Source: Planctomycetia bacterium (GTDB taxonomy: Bacteria; Planctomycetota; Phycisphaerae; UBA1845; UTPLA1). Taken from it: DNA of 64,000 bases. A model generated the notes under the pieces. The model searched no databases and was not told the DNA's origin. It worked only from the letters and a program-made list of their open reading frames with translations. A program made the translations under genes and the position numbers. This document shows, piece by piece, positions 1 through 8,400 of this stretch. Numbering within the stretch: position 1 is the stretch's first letter; each line of letters begins with the position of its first letter. The stretch is from contig JABTTW010000001.1 in the NCBI GenBank assembly GCA_015075745.1, forward strand, positions 310,001 through 374,000. The letters are read 5' to 3'.

Positions 1-747
1 GAAGTCACGCTGCATGGCCGCGACTAGTTCGGCGGAGTTGTCGCACTCGATGGTGACACACTCTCCACCCACGCGGGCCTTCAGCTCCGTCGGCGTACCG
101 ACGGCCACCAGCGCGCCGCGATCGAGAATCGCCAGACGGTCGCATTTGTCGGCTTCGTCCATGAAGTGCGTGGTGATGAGGATGCTGACATTCGTCTCGC
201 GCCGCAGGTCCTGAAGTTGGTTCCATAATTCGCGCCGCGCGCCGGGGTCCAGGCCGGTGCTCGGTTCGTCGAGAATGAGCAGGTCAGGCTTGTGCAATAT
301 GCCCTTGGCGATTTCGACGCGCCGCTTCATGCCGCCGGAAAGCGTCTTGACGAGGTCGCCGCCGCGGTCGGAAAGACCAACACGACCGAGCACGTCATCA
401 ACCCGCTCGTGAAGCTCTCGACCCGACAGCCCGTAAAGGTGACCGGCATGGCGAAGGTTCTCCCGGCAGGTCAGATAGATATCGAGGCTGGGCGACTGAA
501 ACACGACGCCGATATGCCGGCGGACCTCGGCGCGATCGGTGCGGATGTCGCTGCCGCAAATCGTCGCCGTGCCGGCAGATGGGGCGAGCAAAGTGGTGAG
601 GATGCGAAAGAGCGTGGTCTTGCCGCCGCCGTTGGGGCCGAGCAGTCCGAAACACTCGCCGGCGCGAACTTCAAAGCTCACGGCGCTCAGCGCAGTGCGA
701 CCGCCGTAGCGGTGAGTGAGCCCGGCGACTTGAACAACGTCGGTCAC
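1..747 (-). CDS. ABC transporter ATP-binding protein, partial (C-terminus off the window)
   Basis: This is the nucleotide-binding subunit of an ABC exporter; ATP hydrolysis would drive a separate ABC-2 type permease that is not in view. Translated from GTG at 747, the first 249 residues show Walker A GPNGGGKTT near residue 38, the signature LSGGMKRR, Walker B LLILDEPS, and the switch His in ITTHFMDEADKC. This layout fits the DrrA/CcmA-like group. The GTG start lies three bases after the stop of the heme O synthase gene, so it is probably the last visible gene of the oxidase operon. ABC ATPases often sit beside ctaA/ctaB, but the substrate cannot be told from sequence. The reading frame continues past base 1. 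Confidence 0.9.
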   Translation of the reverse strand, partial: MTDVVQVAGLTHRYGGRTALSAVSFEVRAGECFGLLGPNGGGKTTLFRILTTLLAPSAGTATICGSDIRTDRAEVRRHIGVVFQSPSLDIYLTCRENLRHAGHLYGLSGRELHERVDDVLGRVGLSDRGGDLVKTLSGGMKRRVEIAKGILHKPDLLILDEPSTGLDPGARRELWNQLQDLRRETNVSILITTHFMDEADKCDRLAILDRGALVAVGTPTELKARVGGECVTIECDNSAELVAAMQRDF

Positions 748-750
748 GGC

Positions 751-1692
751 TTATCCGCTCAATCGATCGATCAGAAGGAGCGACAGCAGCGCGGGCAGAT
801 AGATGACGGATGCGAGCAGCATGGCGCGGGCTGTCGCCCGACTGAGATTACGAAACATCGCAATCGCCACGGCCAAAAGTCCCAGGCCGAGAATAACGGC
901 GCCGGTGATGTAGGTGATGTTGGTCGGGGCGACGAGGATCGGCGAAAGGCTGGCACCGATCAGAATGAGCGTGTAAATGACGGCCTGAAAGCGGGTCGAG
1001 CGGCCGGTGGGGTCGACGACGGAGAGCATTTTGTAACCGCCGAGGCGATAGTCCTCGCGATACATCCACGCGATGGCGAAAAAGTGCGGGAGCTGCCAGA
1101 AGAAAAGGATGGCGAAAAGAACCCAGGCGTCGGCACCCAGATTTCCCGCGGCGGCGGCATAGCCGATGAGCGGCGGCAGCGCCCCGGGTACTGCGCCCAC
1201 GATGGTGTTATGAACGGTTCTTCTCTTGAGCGGCGTATATGCGAACAGATACAGAACGATCGTCGCGACGGCCAAAGCGGTGGCCAGGACGGTTGTGGTC
1301 AGCGAAAGAATGACGACGCCAATGAGGCCCGATGCGGTGCCGAGGATCAAGGCTTCGCTCGGCGAGACGCGTCCGGCGGCAATGGGGCGATCCATGGTCC
1401 GCGGCATCAGGCGATCGAACTCGCGCTCCATGAGCTGGTTCAGCGTGTTCGCGGCGGCGGCGACAAAGAAGACGCCGACCAACGTGGCAACGACGGAGGA
1501 GATCGCGGCTCCTTGCGGCGCTCCGAGGCCGAAGCCGATCGCGGTCACGACGAGGACGAGCGACGAGATGCGAATCTTTGCCAGCTCGGCGACGTCGGCC
1601 AGACGCGGACGTGCGCCCCCGCGAGACCGTTCGGCGGCGACGACACCGGACGCGCCGGGCCCTGCATCCATTTGTTCCACGGGTCGATTCAT
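751..1692 (-). CDS. ctaB: Protoheme IX farnesyltransferase (heme O synthase)
   Basis: This integral membrane prenyltransferase converts heme B to heme O by adding a farnesyl group, the first step of heme A synthesis for the oxidase encoded upstream. The 313-residue protein has the family Asp-rich site NTLNQLMEREFDRLMPRTMD (about residues 82-101), a second region around YTPLKRRT, and several hydrophobic helices, with length typical of CtaB/CyoE. Its ATG overlaps the stop of the heme A synthase gene by four bases (ATGA), which suggests translational coupling. Family assignment is firm. Confidence 0.96.
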   Translation of the reverse strand: MNRPVEQMDAGPGASGVVAAERSRGGARPRLADVAELAKIRISSLVLVVTAIGFGLGAPQGAAISSVVATLVGVFFVAAAANTLNQLMEREFDRLMPRTMDRPIAAGRVSPSEALILGTASGLIGVVILSLTTTVLATALAVATIVLYLFAYTPLKRRTVHNTIVGAVPGALPPLIGYAAAAGNLGADAWVLFAILFFWQLPHFFAIAWMYREDYRLGGYKMLSVVDPTGRSTRFQAVIYTLILIGASLSPILVAPTNITYITGAVILGLGLLAVAIAMFRNLSRATARAMLLASVIYLPALLSLLLIDRLSG

Positions 1693-2792
1693 GAGGCGGC
1701 CCCCAGTGCCGCGGCGACGGGCATTGACTCACGCCGGACGAGGCCGACGTGTCGATAGGACTGCAACGTCATGAACCAGGCGGTCGCAAGCGTCGCGGCG
1801 CCGACGGCGACGTGCAGGGTCGCGGCGATGGCGAGCTTACCGGACAGGACGGTCCACGCGCCGAGGGCAAACTGAACCGCAACGAGCAGGAGAATCAGAA
1901 TGGCCGGTCGACGAAGCGCCGGTAATGCCGAATGACGACGGATGACGCAGCCGCAGGCGAAGGCCGCCGCGAAGGCAACCGTGATTGCACCTACGCGATG
2001 GGCCATGTGCCAGGCGATCTGCTGCACGGTGACGGCCGGGATCGTTAGCTCAAAGCGGCGATAGTCGTTGTACCGCCCGACGGCGTCTTCGCTCAGCGCC
2101 GGCACCCACTGGCCATAGGCCTTCGGAAAGTCGAGGACGGCAAGGCCGGAATCGGTATGACGCATGATCGCCCCGAGCATCAGTTGGCCGAAGATGAGGA
2201 GGACAAGCATGAGGGCCACGGTCGGCGTCTGAACGAAGCCTGATGGCGACGGATTCGGCACAATCTGGCGAGCCCGCTTCCAGGATTGCGAGGTGAACAC
2301 GGCAATAGAGACGGTGAGGCAGAGAAACGCCTGGGCCAGACATGCGTGGCCCACGGAAATCGGCGTGGGCAGGAGATACTTGACGGTGAGACCGCCGAGG
2401 ACGCCCTGAGCGATGACGGTGAGCAAAGCGACGACGCCGAGCTTGGCTAACCAGCGGCGCGGCTCGCGAAGCCAGAGCCAGACGCACAGACCGATAGTGA
2501 GCATTCCGACGGAAGACGCGATCAGTCGATGGCCATGCTCGTAGAAGATGCCGCCGACCCACTTGGAGGGCGGATAGGTGAACATGTTCTGGCCGTAAGT
2601 CGTGGGCCAATCGGGTACGGAGAGCCCGCTGCCGGTGCTGGTGACCATGCCCCCGGCAAAGATCAGGCACCAGGTTGAGAGGGCGACGAGAATGGCGTAA
2701 CGGTGAAGCCAGAGCCCGGCGGATGGCTGACGGGCGGAGGCGCCGCGCATCTCGGACGGGTCGGTGTCACACAATGGCCGGACATTATTCAT
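1689..2792 (-). CDS. ctaA: Heme A synthase, CtaA/COX15 family
   Basis: It oxidises the C8 methyl of heme O to give heme A for cytochrome oxidase subunit I. The 367-residue protein has about eight predicted membrane helices. Characteristic features are the TSTGSGLSVPDWPTTYGQ segment after helix 1, a conserved EHGHR motif, a second-half repeat SGLAVLDFPKAYGQ, and paired His residues in QIAWHMAHRVGA. The two halves resemble each other, as is usual in the family. It overlaps the small gene upstream by eight bases and ctaB downstream by four, so it lies in the middle of the oxidase operon. Confidence 0.95.
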   Translation of the reverse strand: MNNVRPLCDTDPSEMRGASARQPSAGLWLHRYAILVALSTWCLIFAGGMVTSTGSGLSVPDWPTTYGQNMFTYPPSKWVGGIFYEHGHRLIASSVGMLTIGLCVWLWLREPRRWLAKLGVVALLTVIAQGVLGGLTVKYLLPTPISVGHACLAQAFLCLTVSIAVFTSQSWKRARQIVPNPSPSGFVQTPTVALMLVLLIFGQLMLGAIMRHTDSGLAVLDFPKAYGQWVPALSEDAVGRYNDYRRFELTIPAVTVQQIAWHMAHRVGAITVAFAAAFACGCVIRRHSALPALRRPAILILLLVAVQFALGAWTVLSGKLAIAATLHVAVGAATLATAWFMTLQSYRHVGLVRRESMPVAAALGAAS

Positions 2793-3066
2793 GATCGGCG
2801 TCGAGTAAAGACTCGGGGCGGGTAGTGCTCTTGAGCCCGGATGCGCGGGTGAGGCGACGATGGCGAACGAACCACGTGGCGACGAGAGCGGCCATGCAAA
2901 GAATGACGCCGTAGGTCGTGATGACCATGACGATCACGCCCCCCTGAGCGCCTTTGACCAAATGGGAATCGGGATTGCCCTGGCAAACGGAGCATGCCGC
3001 GGCGTCGGACGCGAATGCCGCCAGCGGCAGGACGAAAAGGAGAACCAGTGGGAATATGCGTTTCAT
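2785..3066 (-). CDS. Small exported membrane protein of the oxidase operon
   Basis: A 93-residue protein starting MKRIFPLVLL. It has an N-terminal signal peptide ending near AFASDA, then a CSVCQGNPDSHLVKGAQGG motif, one strong transmembrane helix and a basic tail. I chose the ATG at 3066 because it gives a clean signal peptide and lies behind a GGGGA-like ribosome site; a longer reading from 3120 adds an unlikely N-terminus. My recollection is that small CxxC proteins of this kind recur in oxidase operons of planctomycetes and related bacteria. The CxxC pair could bind copper or be redox-active during assembly, but that is inference. It overlaps ctaA by eight bases. Confidence 0.75.
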   Translation of the reverse strand: MKRIFPLVLLFVLPLAAFASDAAACSVCQGNPDSHLVKGAQGGVIVMVITTYGVILCMAALVATWFVRHRRLTRASGLKSTTRPESLLDADHE

Positions 3067-3080
3067 TGGACTGTCCCCTT

Positions 3081-3287
3081 TTATACAAAGCTCAGGTGAC
3101 GCAGCTTGCGCAAGAACCATATGCCATAAGCGCCGAGAATGATCGTTGCTCCCAGCGAGCTGAGGCCGAGACAGATCGACATTCGTTCGCCTGTCGCCTG
3201 AAAATCGCGAATGCCCCAGACTCCCAGGACGATCAGGAAGACGAGGCAGACGGCGATGAAAAAAACGTGGAACCCCTTGAGCGACAT
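3081..3287 (-). CDS. Small two-helix membrane protein of the oxidase operon
   Basis: A 68-residue protein starting MSLKGFHVFF with two predicted membrane helices separated by a short loop (DFQATGERMS) and a basic C-terminus. The start at 3287 follows the stop of the subunit IV gene after one base. Position and size suggest a small oxidase accessory subunit, but no catalytic motif is visible and I do not recognise a named family with certainty. Confidence 0.7.
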   Translation of the reverse strand: MSLKGFHVFFIAVCLVFLIVLGVWGIRDFQATGERMSICLGLSSLGATIILGAYGIWFLRKLRHLSFV

Positions 3288-3288
3288 G

Positions 3289-3597
3289 CTACATCCCCAC
3301 CGACTCATGAACCGTGATGACCGGAACCAGCAACAGCGCAATGAATAAAAAGGCGCACAAGGCGATAATCCAGTAGATCAATCCGCGCTCGGAGATCAGG
3401 TGCATGAAGTAACAGGCAACCAGCGACCCCTTGACCGAGGCGACCAACAGAGCCACCACCACGGCGGCACCGATGGTGAGGTGCAGATAAAACACGCCGA
3501 CCGTCACGCCGGTGAGGACCAGCAACGAGGCGAAGACCATGACATAGGTCTTGACGTGCTTCTGAACTTCCTCGACCGACATCTCATGATGACTCAT
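3289..3597 (-). CDS. Cytochrome c oxidase subunit IV, caa3/CyoD-like
   Basis: A 102-residue three-helix membrane protein, starting MSHHEMSVEEVQKHVKTYV at the ATG at 3597. The segment SVKGSLVACYFMHL is typical of the prokaryotic subunit IV family (COX4_pro). This non-catalytic subunit stabilises the oxidase core. It lies directly downstream of subunit III with a gap of about ten bases, the usual gene order. The longer reading from 3657 is rejected because its extra residues are shadow sequence of subunit III. Confidence 0.88.
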   Translation of the reverse strand: MSHHEMSVEEVQKHVKTYVMVFASLLVLTGVTVGVFYLHLTIGAAVVVALLVASVKGSLVACYFMHLISERGLIYWIIALCAFLFIALLLVPVITVHESVGM

Positions 3598-3607
3598 CGC
3601 AAGACTC

Positions 3608-4438
3608 CTAGAGCAGATAGAGGACCGGGAAGAGGAAGATCCACACCAGGTCGACAAAGTGCCAGTAGAGGCCGGTACACTCGATTCGATTCGCGTACTT
3701 ATCCGGGTTGATTCGGGAGAACCTCGCTCCGGTGAGCATGAAATAGAGGATCACAATCATGCCGCCGATGATGTGCAGGCCGTGGAGCCCGGTGAGGGTG
3801 AAGTAGGTCGCCAGAAAGGTGCTGTGCCGCGGGCCGAAGTTGGAGACGCGCTTGATCTGGTCGCCTTCGATGCGCATCGCGGAGGCGTGCTCATGATCGC
3901 CGCCATGAGAATCGGGGATGATGGAGACGAATTCGGGCGTGATGAATGCCCCGGACTTGGCATCGACTTCGAGATGGGGGCTTTTTTCGTCGAAGTGGCC
4001 GCGGACCGTGGAGACTTCGTGGCCGTCGACGGTCAAGGGTGAATTGAGCCACACCTGGTAGTGATGAAACTTCTCAGAGTACTCGAAGTACTTTACGACA
4101 AGAAACGATCCGGCGAGCAGGAAGGTGAGGGTGAGGTAAAGCTGAGCCTTTCCGACCTTTTTCATCTTTAGCTGCGCCCAGGCCATGACCATCGTGACGC
4201 TGGAGCTGATGAGGACCGCTGTATTCAACGTGGCCAAGGGCACATTGAGAATCTCGGCGCCATGCTTGGGCCACATCCCGTCATCGGCGCCCATGCGAAG
4301 GAGCACATAGGACGAGAAGAGGGCTCCGAACAGCATCACTTCCGAAGCGAGGAAGAGCCAGACGCCGAACTTGCCGTTGTACATCCCGGTAACGGGATGC
4401 GGTTCCATATCGTGCGGAATCACAGTTGCGGCTGACAA
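3608..4438 (-). CDS. ctaE: Cytochrome c oxidase subunit III
   Basis: Seven-helix core subunit of the aa3-type oxidase, 276 residues. Recognisable are KFGVWLFLASEVMLFGALFS near the N-terminus, the TGLHGLHIIGG helix near residue 216, and the end segment YWHFVDLVWIFLFPVLYL. Between helices there is an extra hydrophilic stretch of about 80 residues (roughly 125-205, rich in His, Asp and Glu), absent from the common short form. The start is TTG at 4438: a perfect AGGAGG lies eight bases upstream and overlaps the stop of subunit I. An ATG start further in would remove conserved N-terminal sequence. Confidence 0.94.
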   Translation of the reverse strand: MSAATVIPHDMEPHPVTGMYNGKFGVWLFLASEVMLFGALFSSYVLLRMGADDGMWPKHGAEILNVPLATLNTAVLISSSVTMVMAWAQLKMKKVGKAQLYLTLTFLLAGSFLVVKYFEYSEKFHHYQVWLNSPLTVDGHEVSTVRGHFDEKSPHLEVDAKSGAFITPEFVSIIPDSHGGDHEHASAMRIEGDQIKRVSNFGPRHSTFLATYFTLTGLHGLHIIGGMIVILYFMLTGARFSRINPDKYANRIECTGLYWHFVDLVWIFLFPVLYLL

Positions 4439-4450
4439 ATCTGGTGCCTC

Positions 4451-6199
4451 CTAGGCGATGTGTTGCGGACAGAAATCGGTCTTCTTGCCTGGAACGCTGT
4501 ATTCATAAGGCCCGCAGTAGACCACGGGAACCTTTTCAAAGTTGCCATGCGGCGGCGGGCTCGGCGCGGCCCACTCCAGCGTCGTCGCCTCCCACGGATT
4601 GGCGCCGACCTTCTTGCCGCCCCAGATGCTCCAGAAGAAGTTGATGATGAAGGGCAACTGGGCGATAGCCAGCATCCAGGCGCTCCAGGAGGCCATGACG
4701 GAGAGGCCCTGGGCACTGGCGCCGTGAAGCTGCTCGGACTGGTCATACTGGCGGCGGAGAATGCCGGCCATGCCCTGAAAGAGCATGGGCATGAAGATGC
4801 CGTTCATAAAGATGAATGAGAAGAACCAGTGAATCCTCCCGAGCATTTCATTCATCATGCGGCCGGTGACTTTGGGGTACCAGTAATACACTCCGGCGAA
4901 GACGGCGAAGATCGTCCCCGGAGCGACCACGTAGTGGAAGTGGCCTATGACGTAATAGGTGTCGTGCAGATGAATGTCCGACGCGGTGAGGCCCAGTGGC
5001 AGGCCGGTCAAACCGCCGATGGCAAACATCGGCAGAAACGAGAGGGCAAAGAGCATCGGCACGTTAAAGCGGATCGACGCGCCGTGCAGGCTGATGATCA
5101 GACAGGTCAGGATGATCACTGAAGGAACGGAGATGATCATCGTCGTCGCCTGGAAGAAGGTCGACAGCGTCGTGCCCATGCCGGTCATAAACATGTGGTG
5201 CGCCCAGACGATGAACGACATGAAGCCGAGGAAGATCGCCGAATAGACCAGCGACTTATATCCCCAGAGGGGCTTGCGGGTGTTGTTGGCGATGACTTCG
5301 GCAACGATGCCCATGGCCGGGAGAATGAGGACGTACACTTCCGGATGGGCGAGGAACCAGAAGAGGTGCTGCCAGAGGAGCGGGCTGCCGCCGCCTGCAT
5401 ACTGAAGCTGCTGAACGCCGCTGACGACAAGACCGGACGGCATAAAGAAGCTGGTACCTGCAAGGCGGTCCATCAATTGGAGTATGCCGGCCGCCTCCAG
5501 CGGCGGGAAGGCGAGCAAGAGCAGAAATGAGGTTACCAACTGTGCCCAGACGAAGAACGGAAGGCGAAAAAAACCAAGACCTTTCGCCCGAAGCTGGACG
5601 GTCGTCACAATAAAGTTCACCGAGCCGAGCAGTGACGAGGTGATGAGGAGCACCATGCCCCACAACCACATGGTCTGGCCTGTTGTGGCAATGACCGAGA
5701 GCGGTGGGTACGACGTCCATCCTGACGCGGCCGCCCCGCCGCGAACGAAGAAGCTGGCGAGCATGACGATTCCGCCCGTCACGTAGACCCAGTAGCTCAT
5801 CATGTTGAGCCGGGGAAATGCCATGTCGGGGGCGCCGATCTGCAGCGGGAGGACATAGTTCCCGAAACCGCCGACACCGAGCGGCACGATGGCGAGAAAC
5901 ACCATGATGGTGCCGTGCATCGCGCCCATTGCGTTATAGCCGTCTCCGACGAGGACACCGTCGGCGGCGAGGGCGGCGCCAAGGTACTTGCCGATGAAAG
6001 GAATCGGCTGTCCCGGGTAGGCAAGCTGCCAGCGCATGATCATCATCAGGGAAAAGCCGAAGAAGAGAAACAACAAGGCCGTGATCGTGTATTGAACGCC
6101 GATGACCTTGTGGTCCACCGAGAAGACATACTTCCGCCAGAAGGGAAGTTCTTCGTGGCCGCCATGGTCGTGGCTGCCGTGATGATCGTGTGAACTCAT
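4451..6199 (-). CDS. ctaD: Cytochrome c oxidase subunit I
   Basis: Catalytic heme-copper subunit that reduces O2 to water and pumps protons, 582 residues with 12 or more helices. Visible ligands are H95 (heme a, MGAMHGTIMV), H285 with Y289 of HPEVY (CuB and the cross-linked Tyr), H334-H335 (WAHHMF), and H420/H422 (IGHFHYV) for the two hemes. The Glu in HPEVY marks an A1-type oxidase. The N-terminus is unusually His-rich (SSHDHHGSHDHGGHEE). It starts at ATG 6199 behind an AGGGA site, about 100 bases after the subunit II stop. Confidence 0.98.
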   Translation of the reverse strand: MSSHDHHGSHDHGGHEELPFWRKYVFSVDHKVIGVQYTITALLFLFFGFSLMMIMRWQLAYPGQPIPFIGKYLGAALAADGVLVGDGYNAMGAMHGTIMVFLAIVPLGVGGFGNYVLPLQIGAPDMAFPRLNMMSYWVYVTGGIVMLASFFVRGGAAASGWTSYPPLSVIATTGQTMWLWGMVLLITSSLLGSVNFIVTTVQLRAKGLGFFRLPFFVWAQLVTSFLLLLAFPPLEAAGILQLMDRLAGTSFFMPSGLVVSGVQQLQYAGGGSPLLWQHLFWFLAHPEVYVLILPAMGIVAEVIANNTRKPLWGYKSLVYSAIFLGFMSFIVWAHHMFMTGMGTTLSTFFQATTMIISVPSVIILTCLIISLHGASIRFNVPMLFALSFLPMFAIGGLTGLPLGLTASDIHLHDTYYVIGHFHYVVAPGTIFAVFAGVYYWYPKVTGRMMNEMLGRIHWFFSFIFMNGIFMPMLFQGMAGILRRQYDQSEQLHGASAQGLSVMASWSAWMLAIAQLPFIINFFWSIWGGKKVGANPWEATTLEWAAPSPPPHGNFEKVPVVYCGPYEYSVPGKKTDFCPQHIA

Positions 6200-6302
6200 G
6201 CGTGATCGTCCCTGCTAGTGACTAGGTTCGTATCTTTGGTCTCGGGAATCGGCGTGCACGCCTCGCCAACGGGCGGCTCAGCGCGGCGAAGTCGCGAATC
6301 CG

Positions 6303-7310
6303 TTAGAAATCCGGCGAGAACTCCACCTTCTTCGATTTTTCCTCGACCCAGGCGTTGTATCCGGCCTCGTCGTGAGTGTACATCTGAGCCTTCATCTTGA
6401 AATGGCTGTTGCCGCAGAGCTGGGCACAGACGACCTCCAGAGGATTACGCGGCTGCATGGTCAACTCGTCGATACCGGCTTTGGCCAACTGGGCGAGCTT
6501 CTCATAACCGGCCTTGTACTCCGCCCCGAGATCCTCGCCCTTGGCCAGGAGAACCTCTCCACCCGAGGACTTGTGATCTTCAACGGCGACGTGATGCCTC
6601 AGGCGATACCAGGACGCCTTCGCCGTTTTGAACTTCTCTGTCATCGCCTCCTTGATTTTGTCGGTCGTCGCATCTGGCTGGACAGTGAACCAGATGGGAA
6701 TTTCCATTCCGGGGATGACATCCTGCTTGACCCGCATAGTCGGGATGTCAAAGGAATGGACCACGTCTTTGGTGGTCAACCTAATATAGATCGGCTTGGC
6801 CACGGGAAGGTGGAATTCATTGACTGTGACGAAATCGTCGGCGCCGGCGGGATCAAGGGTCTCATCATCGAGACCAACGACACCGAGGGGATTGCTGGCG
6901 GAAATGCGGCTGTTCTCCGTTCTTCCAAACTTGCCGTCCTTGCCGGGGTAGTGAAAGTCCCACTGGAACTGCTCGGCGACGACGCGCACCTCCAACCGCT
7001 CATCCTGCTTTGGCGGGTCGTTCTTGTACTTGGCCCAGACCGGCATGGAGAGGCCGACCAGCAGAAAGGCCTCGAACATCGCGACGCCGAACTCGGCATA
7101 CTTGGAGACCTTGCCCTTTACAGGTTCGTAGCGAGCGGAATGTCCCGAGCGGCGGCGAAACTTGAGCAGGCAGTGGATAAAAAAGATACCCCATCCAATG
7201 AAAAGCACGGCCATGAAGACGTGAAGGATATCGATCAATTGATCGATGGCCCCACCGTGCTCGGAGAGCATAGGAGGAATCCATCGCCCGTAATGCATTT
7301 GGGCCAGCAT
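6303..7310 (-). CDS. ctaC: Cytochrome c oxidase subunit II with CuA site
   Basis: Electron-entry subunit, 335 residues with two N-terminal membrane helices and a periplasmic cupredoxin domain. CuA ligands are H185 (VVHSFDIP) and the C295-x3-C299-x3-H303-x2-M306 cluster (CAQLCGNSHFKM). No cytochrome c domain is fused, unlike typical caa3 subunit II. About 110 residues separate the first His from the Cys cluster, against about 35 in bovine subunit II. The insertion is charged and contains a likely helix (KFKTAKASWYRLRHH). The electron donor is inferred to be the octahaem cytochrome or the cupredoxin encoded upstream. Confidence 0.95.
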   Translation of the reverse strand: MLAQMHYGRWIPPMLSEHGGAIDQLIDILHVFMAVLFIGWGIFFIHCLLKFRRRSGHSARYEPVKGKVSKYAEFGVAMFEAFLLVGLSMPVWAKYKNDPPKQDERLEVRVVAEQFQWDFHYPGKDGKFGRTENSRISASNPLGVVGLDDETLDPAGADDFVTVNEFHLPVAKPIYIRLTTKDVVHSFDIPTMRVKQDVIPGMEIPIWFTVQPDATTDKIKEAMTEKFKTAKASWYRLRHHVAVEDHKSSGGEVLLAKGEDLGAEYKAGYEKLAQLAKAGIDELTMQPRNPLEVVCAQLCGNSHFKMKAQMYTHDEAGYNAWVEEKSKKVEFSPDF

Positions 7311-7384
7311 GCGTGGTCGCCTCTTAAGTGGACGTCGAGCCCCCGTGGGACTCGACGCCGCATGTTCATCAGTGGAATCGTCAG

Positions 7385-8227
7385 TTACTTTTTTTCGTCA
7401 CTATCCGTGGCCGCGGAGAGGATTACCTCGCGGGAGTTGGGAGGCGTCGCATCGGCCTTGGCGCCGAACTTGAACTCGATTTCCTTCGTCTCGCCATCCT
7501 TGATGCTGACCTTCTGGGTGACTTCACCGAAGGTCTCGTGCCAAGCGGCCACTTCATATTCGCCGGCCGGGAGATCCTTGATCTCGAATGTGCCGCGCTT
7601 GGCCTTGTCGCCGCCGTCGTTCTCGTGCGACATGGTGACCGCGAAGAACGGGTGCGTCAGGACGCCGCAGTAAGTGGACATCCAGGCGTGAACGTCGCAC
7701 TTGATCTTGATCATGATCTCTTCCTTGTTGAAGGTGTCCTTGCCCTTCAATTCCTTGACCATGTCCTTATTCGGCTGGGCAAAGTTGAACGACGGATTCT
7801 TCCTGGCCAGCGAGTGGATGTTGTGATTGGTCGGGTCGCTGTTCTTGATGTTGAGCTGCTGGCCGGCCACCATGCCGAAGACGTGCGGGTGGTACATGCA
7901 GCCTTCCTGATCGAGCACGGTCGGCGTCGCGGGCGGATCATACTTGTCCTTGATGCCGCTCTTCACATACACAAAAACGAACGGGATCGTGTTTCCGTCA
8001 TTACTGTAAACAATCGTGCCCTGGTCCGGCTGAGGGGATTTATGAGCCTGGACGCAGTGATTGTCGCCGGTGATTCCCAGCGCCTTCGTTTTGGGGGCCG
8101 TGCCGTCGAACACAGCCTTGCCCTTGATGACGGCGGTACCCTTAGCGCCGTCGGCGAATGAGGGCGTCGCGATCAGTGCGAATGCGAAAGCAACAACGAG
8201 ACTTACCAGCGAACTCTTCTTCATCAT
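7385..8227 (-). CDS. Exported cupredoxin-like protein of the respiratory operon
   Basis: A 280-residue protein with a signal peptide ending near TPSFADG. The middle has a plastocyanin-like copper site: His at NHNIH (135/138) and C177-x2-H180-x2-M183 in KCDVHAWM, preceded by a conserved CMYHPHV segment. The C-terminus (GTFEIKDLPAGEYEVAAWHE) resembles a carboxypeptidase-regulatory beta-sandwich. The start at 8227 follows GGGAGA. Its place between the multihaem cytochrome and oxidase subunit II suggests electron transfer between them, or copper delivery to CuA; the sequence does not decide which. Confidence 0.82.
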   Translation of the reverse strand: MMKKSSLVSLVVAFAFALIATPSFADGAKGTAVIKGKAVFDGTAPKTKALGITGDNHCVQAHKSPQPDQGTIVYSNDGNTIPFVFVYVKSGIKDKYDPPATPTVLDQEGCMYHPHVFGMVAGQQLNIKNSDPTNHNIHSLARKNPSFNFAQPNKDMVKELKGKDTFNKEEIMIKIKCDVHAWMSTYCGVLTHPFFAVTMSHENDGGDKAKRGTFEIKDLPAGEYEVAAWHETFGEVTQKVSIKDGETKEIEFKFGAKADATPPNSREVILSAATDSDEKK

Positions 8228-8400
8228 GACTATTTCTCCCTGGGCGTTAAACCAGCCCGTTTGTATGGATCCCGGCACCGCCTATTCTCGCCGAGACGGC
8301 ATTCCTTGCAATGATTCCGAATCACAAATCAACCCGGAAAAGCCCTCCCGATAGAGCGGAAGCCGATTCTGCGGTAAAAATGACCCCGCCGAAGCCGGGA

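Noticed and set aside
292..1758. 488-codon plus-strand open frame opposite the ABC ATPase and heme O synthase genes
   Set aside because: It is low in hydrophobic residues, has no ribosome site or domain-like sequence, and mirrors strong genes on the minus strand.
6372..7673. 433-codon plus-strand frame opposite oxidase subunit II
   Set aside because: It is an antisense shadow of a gene with clear CuA ligands, in a GC-rich genome where long shadow frames are common.
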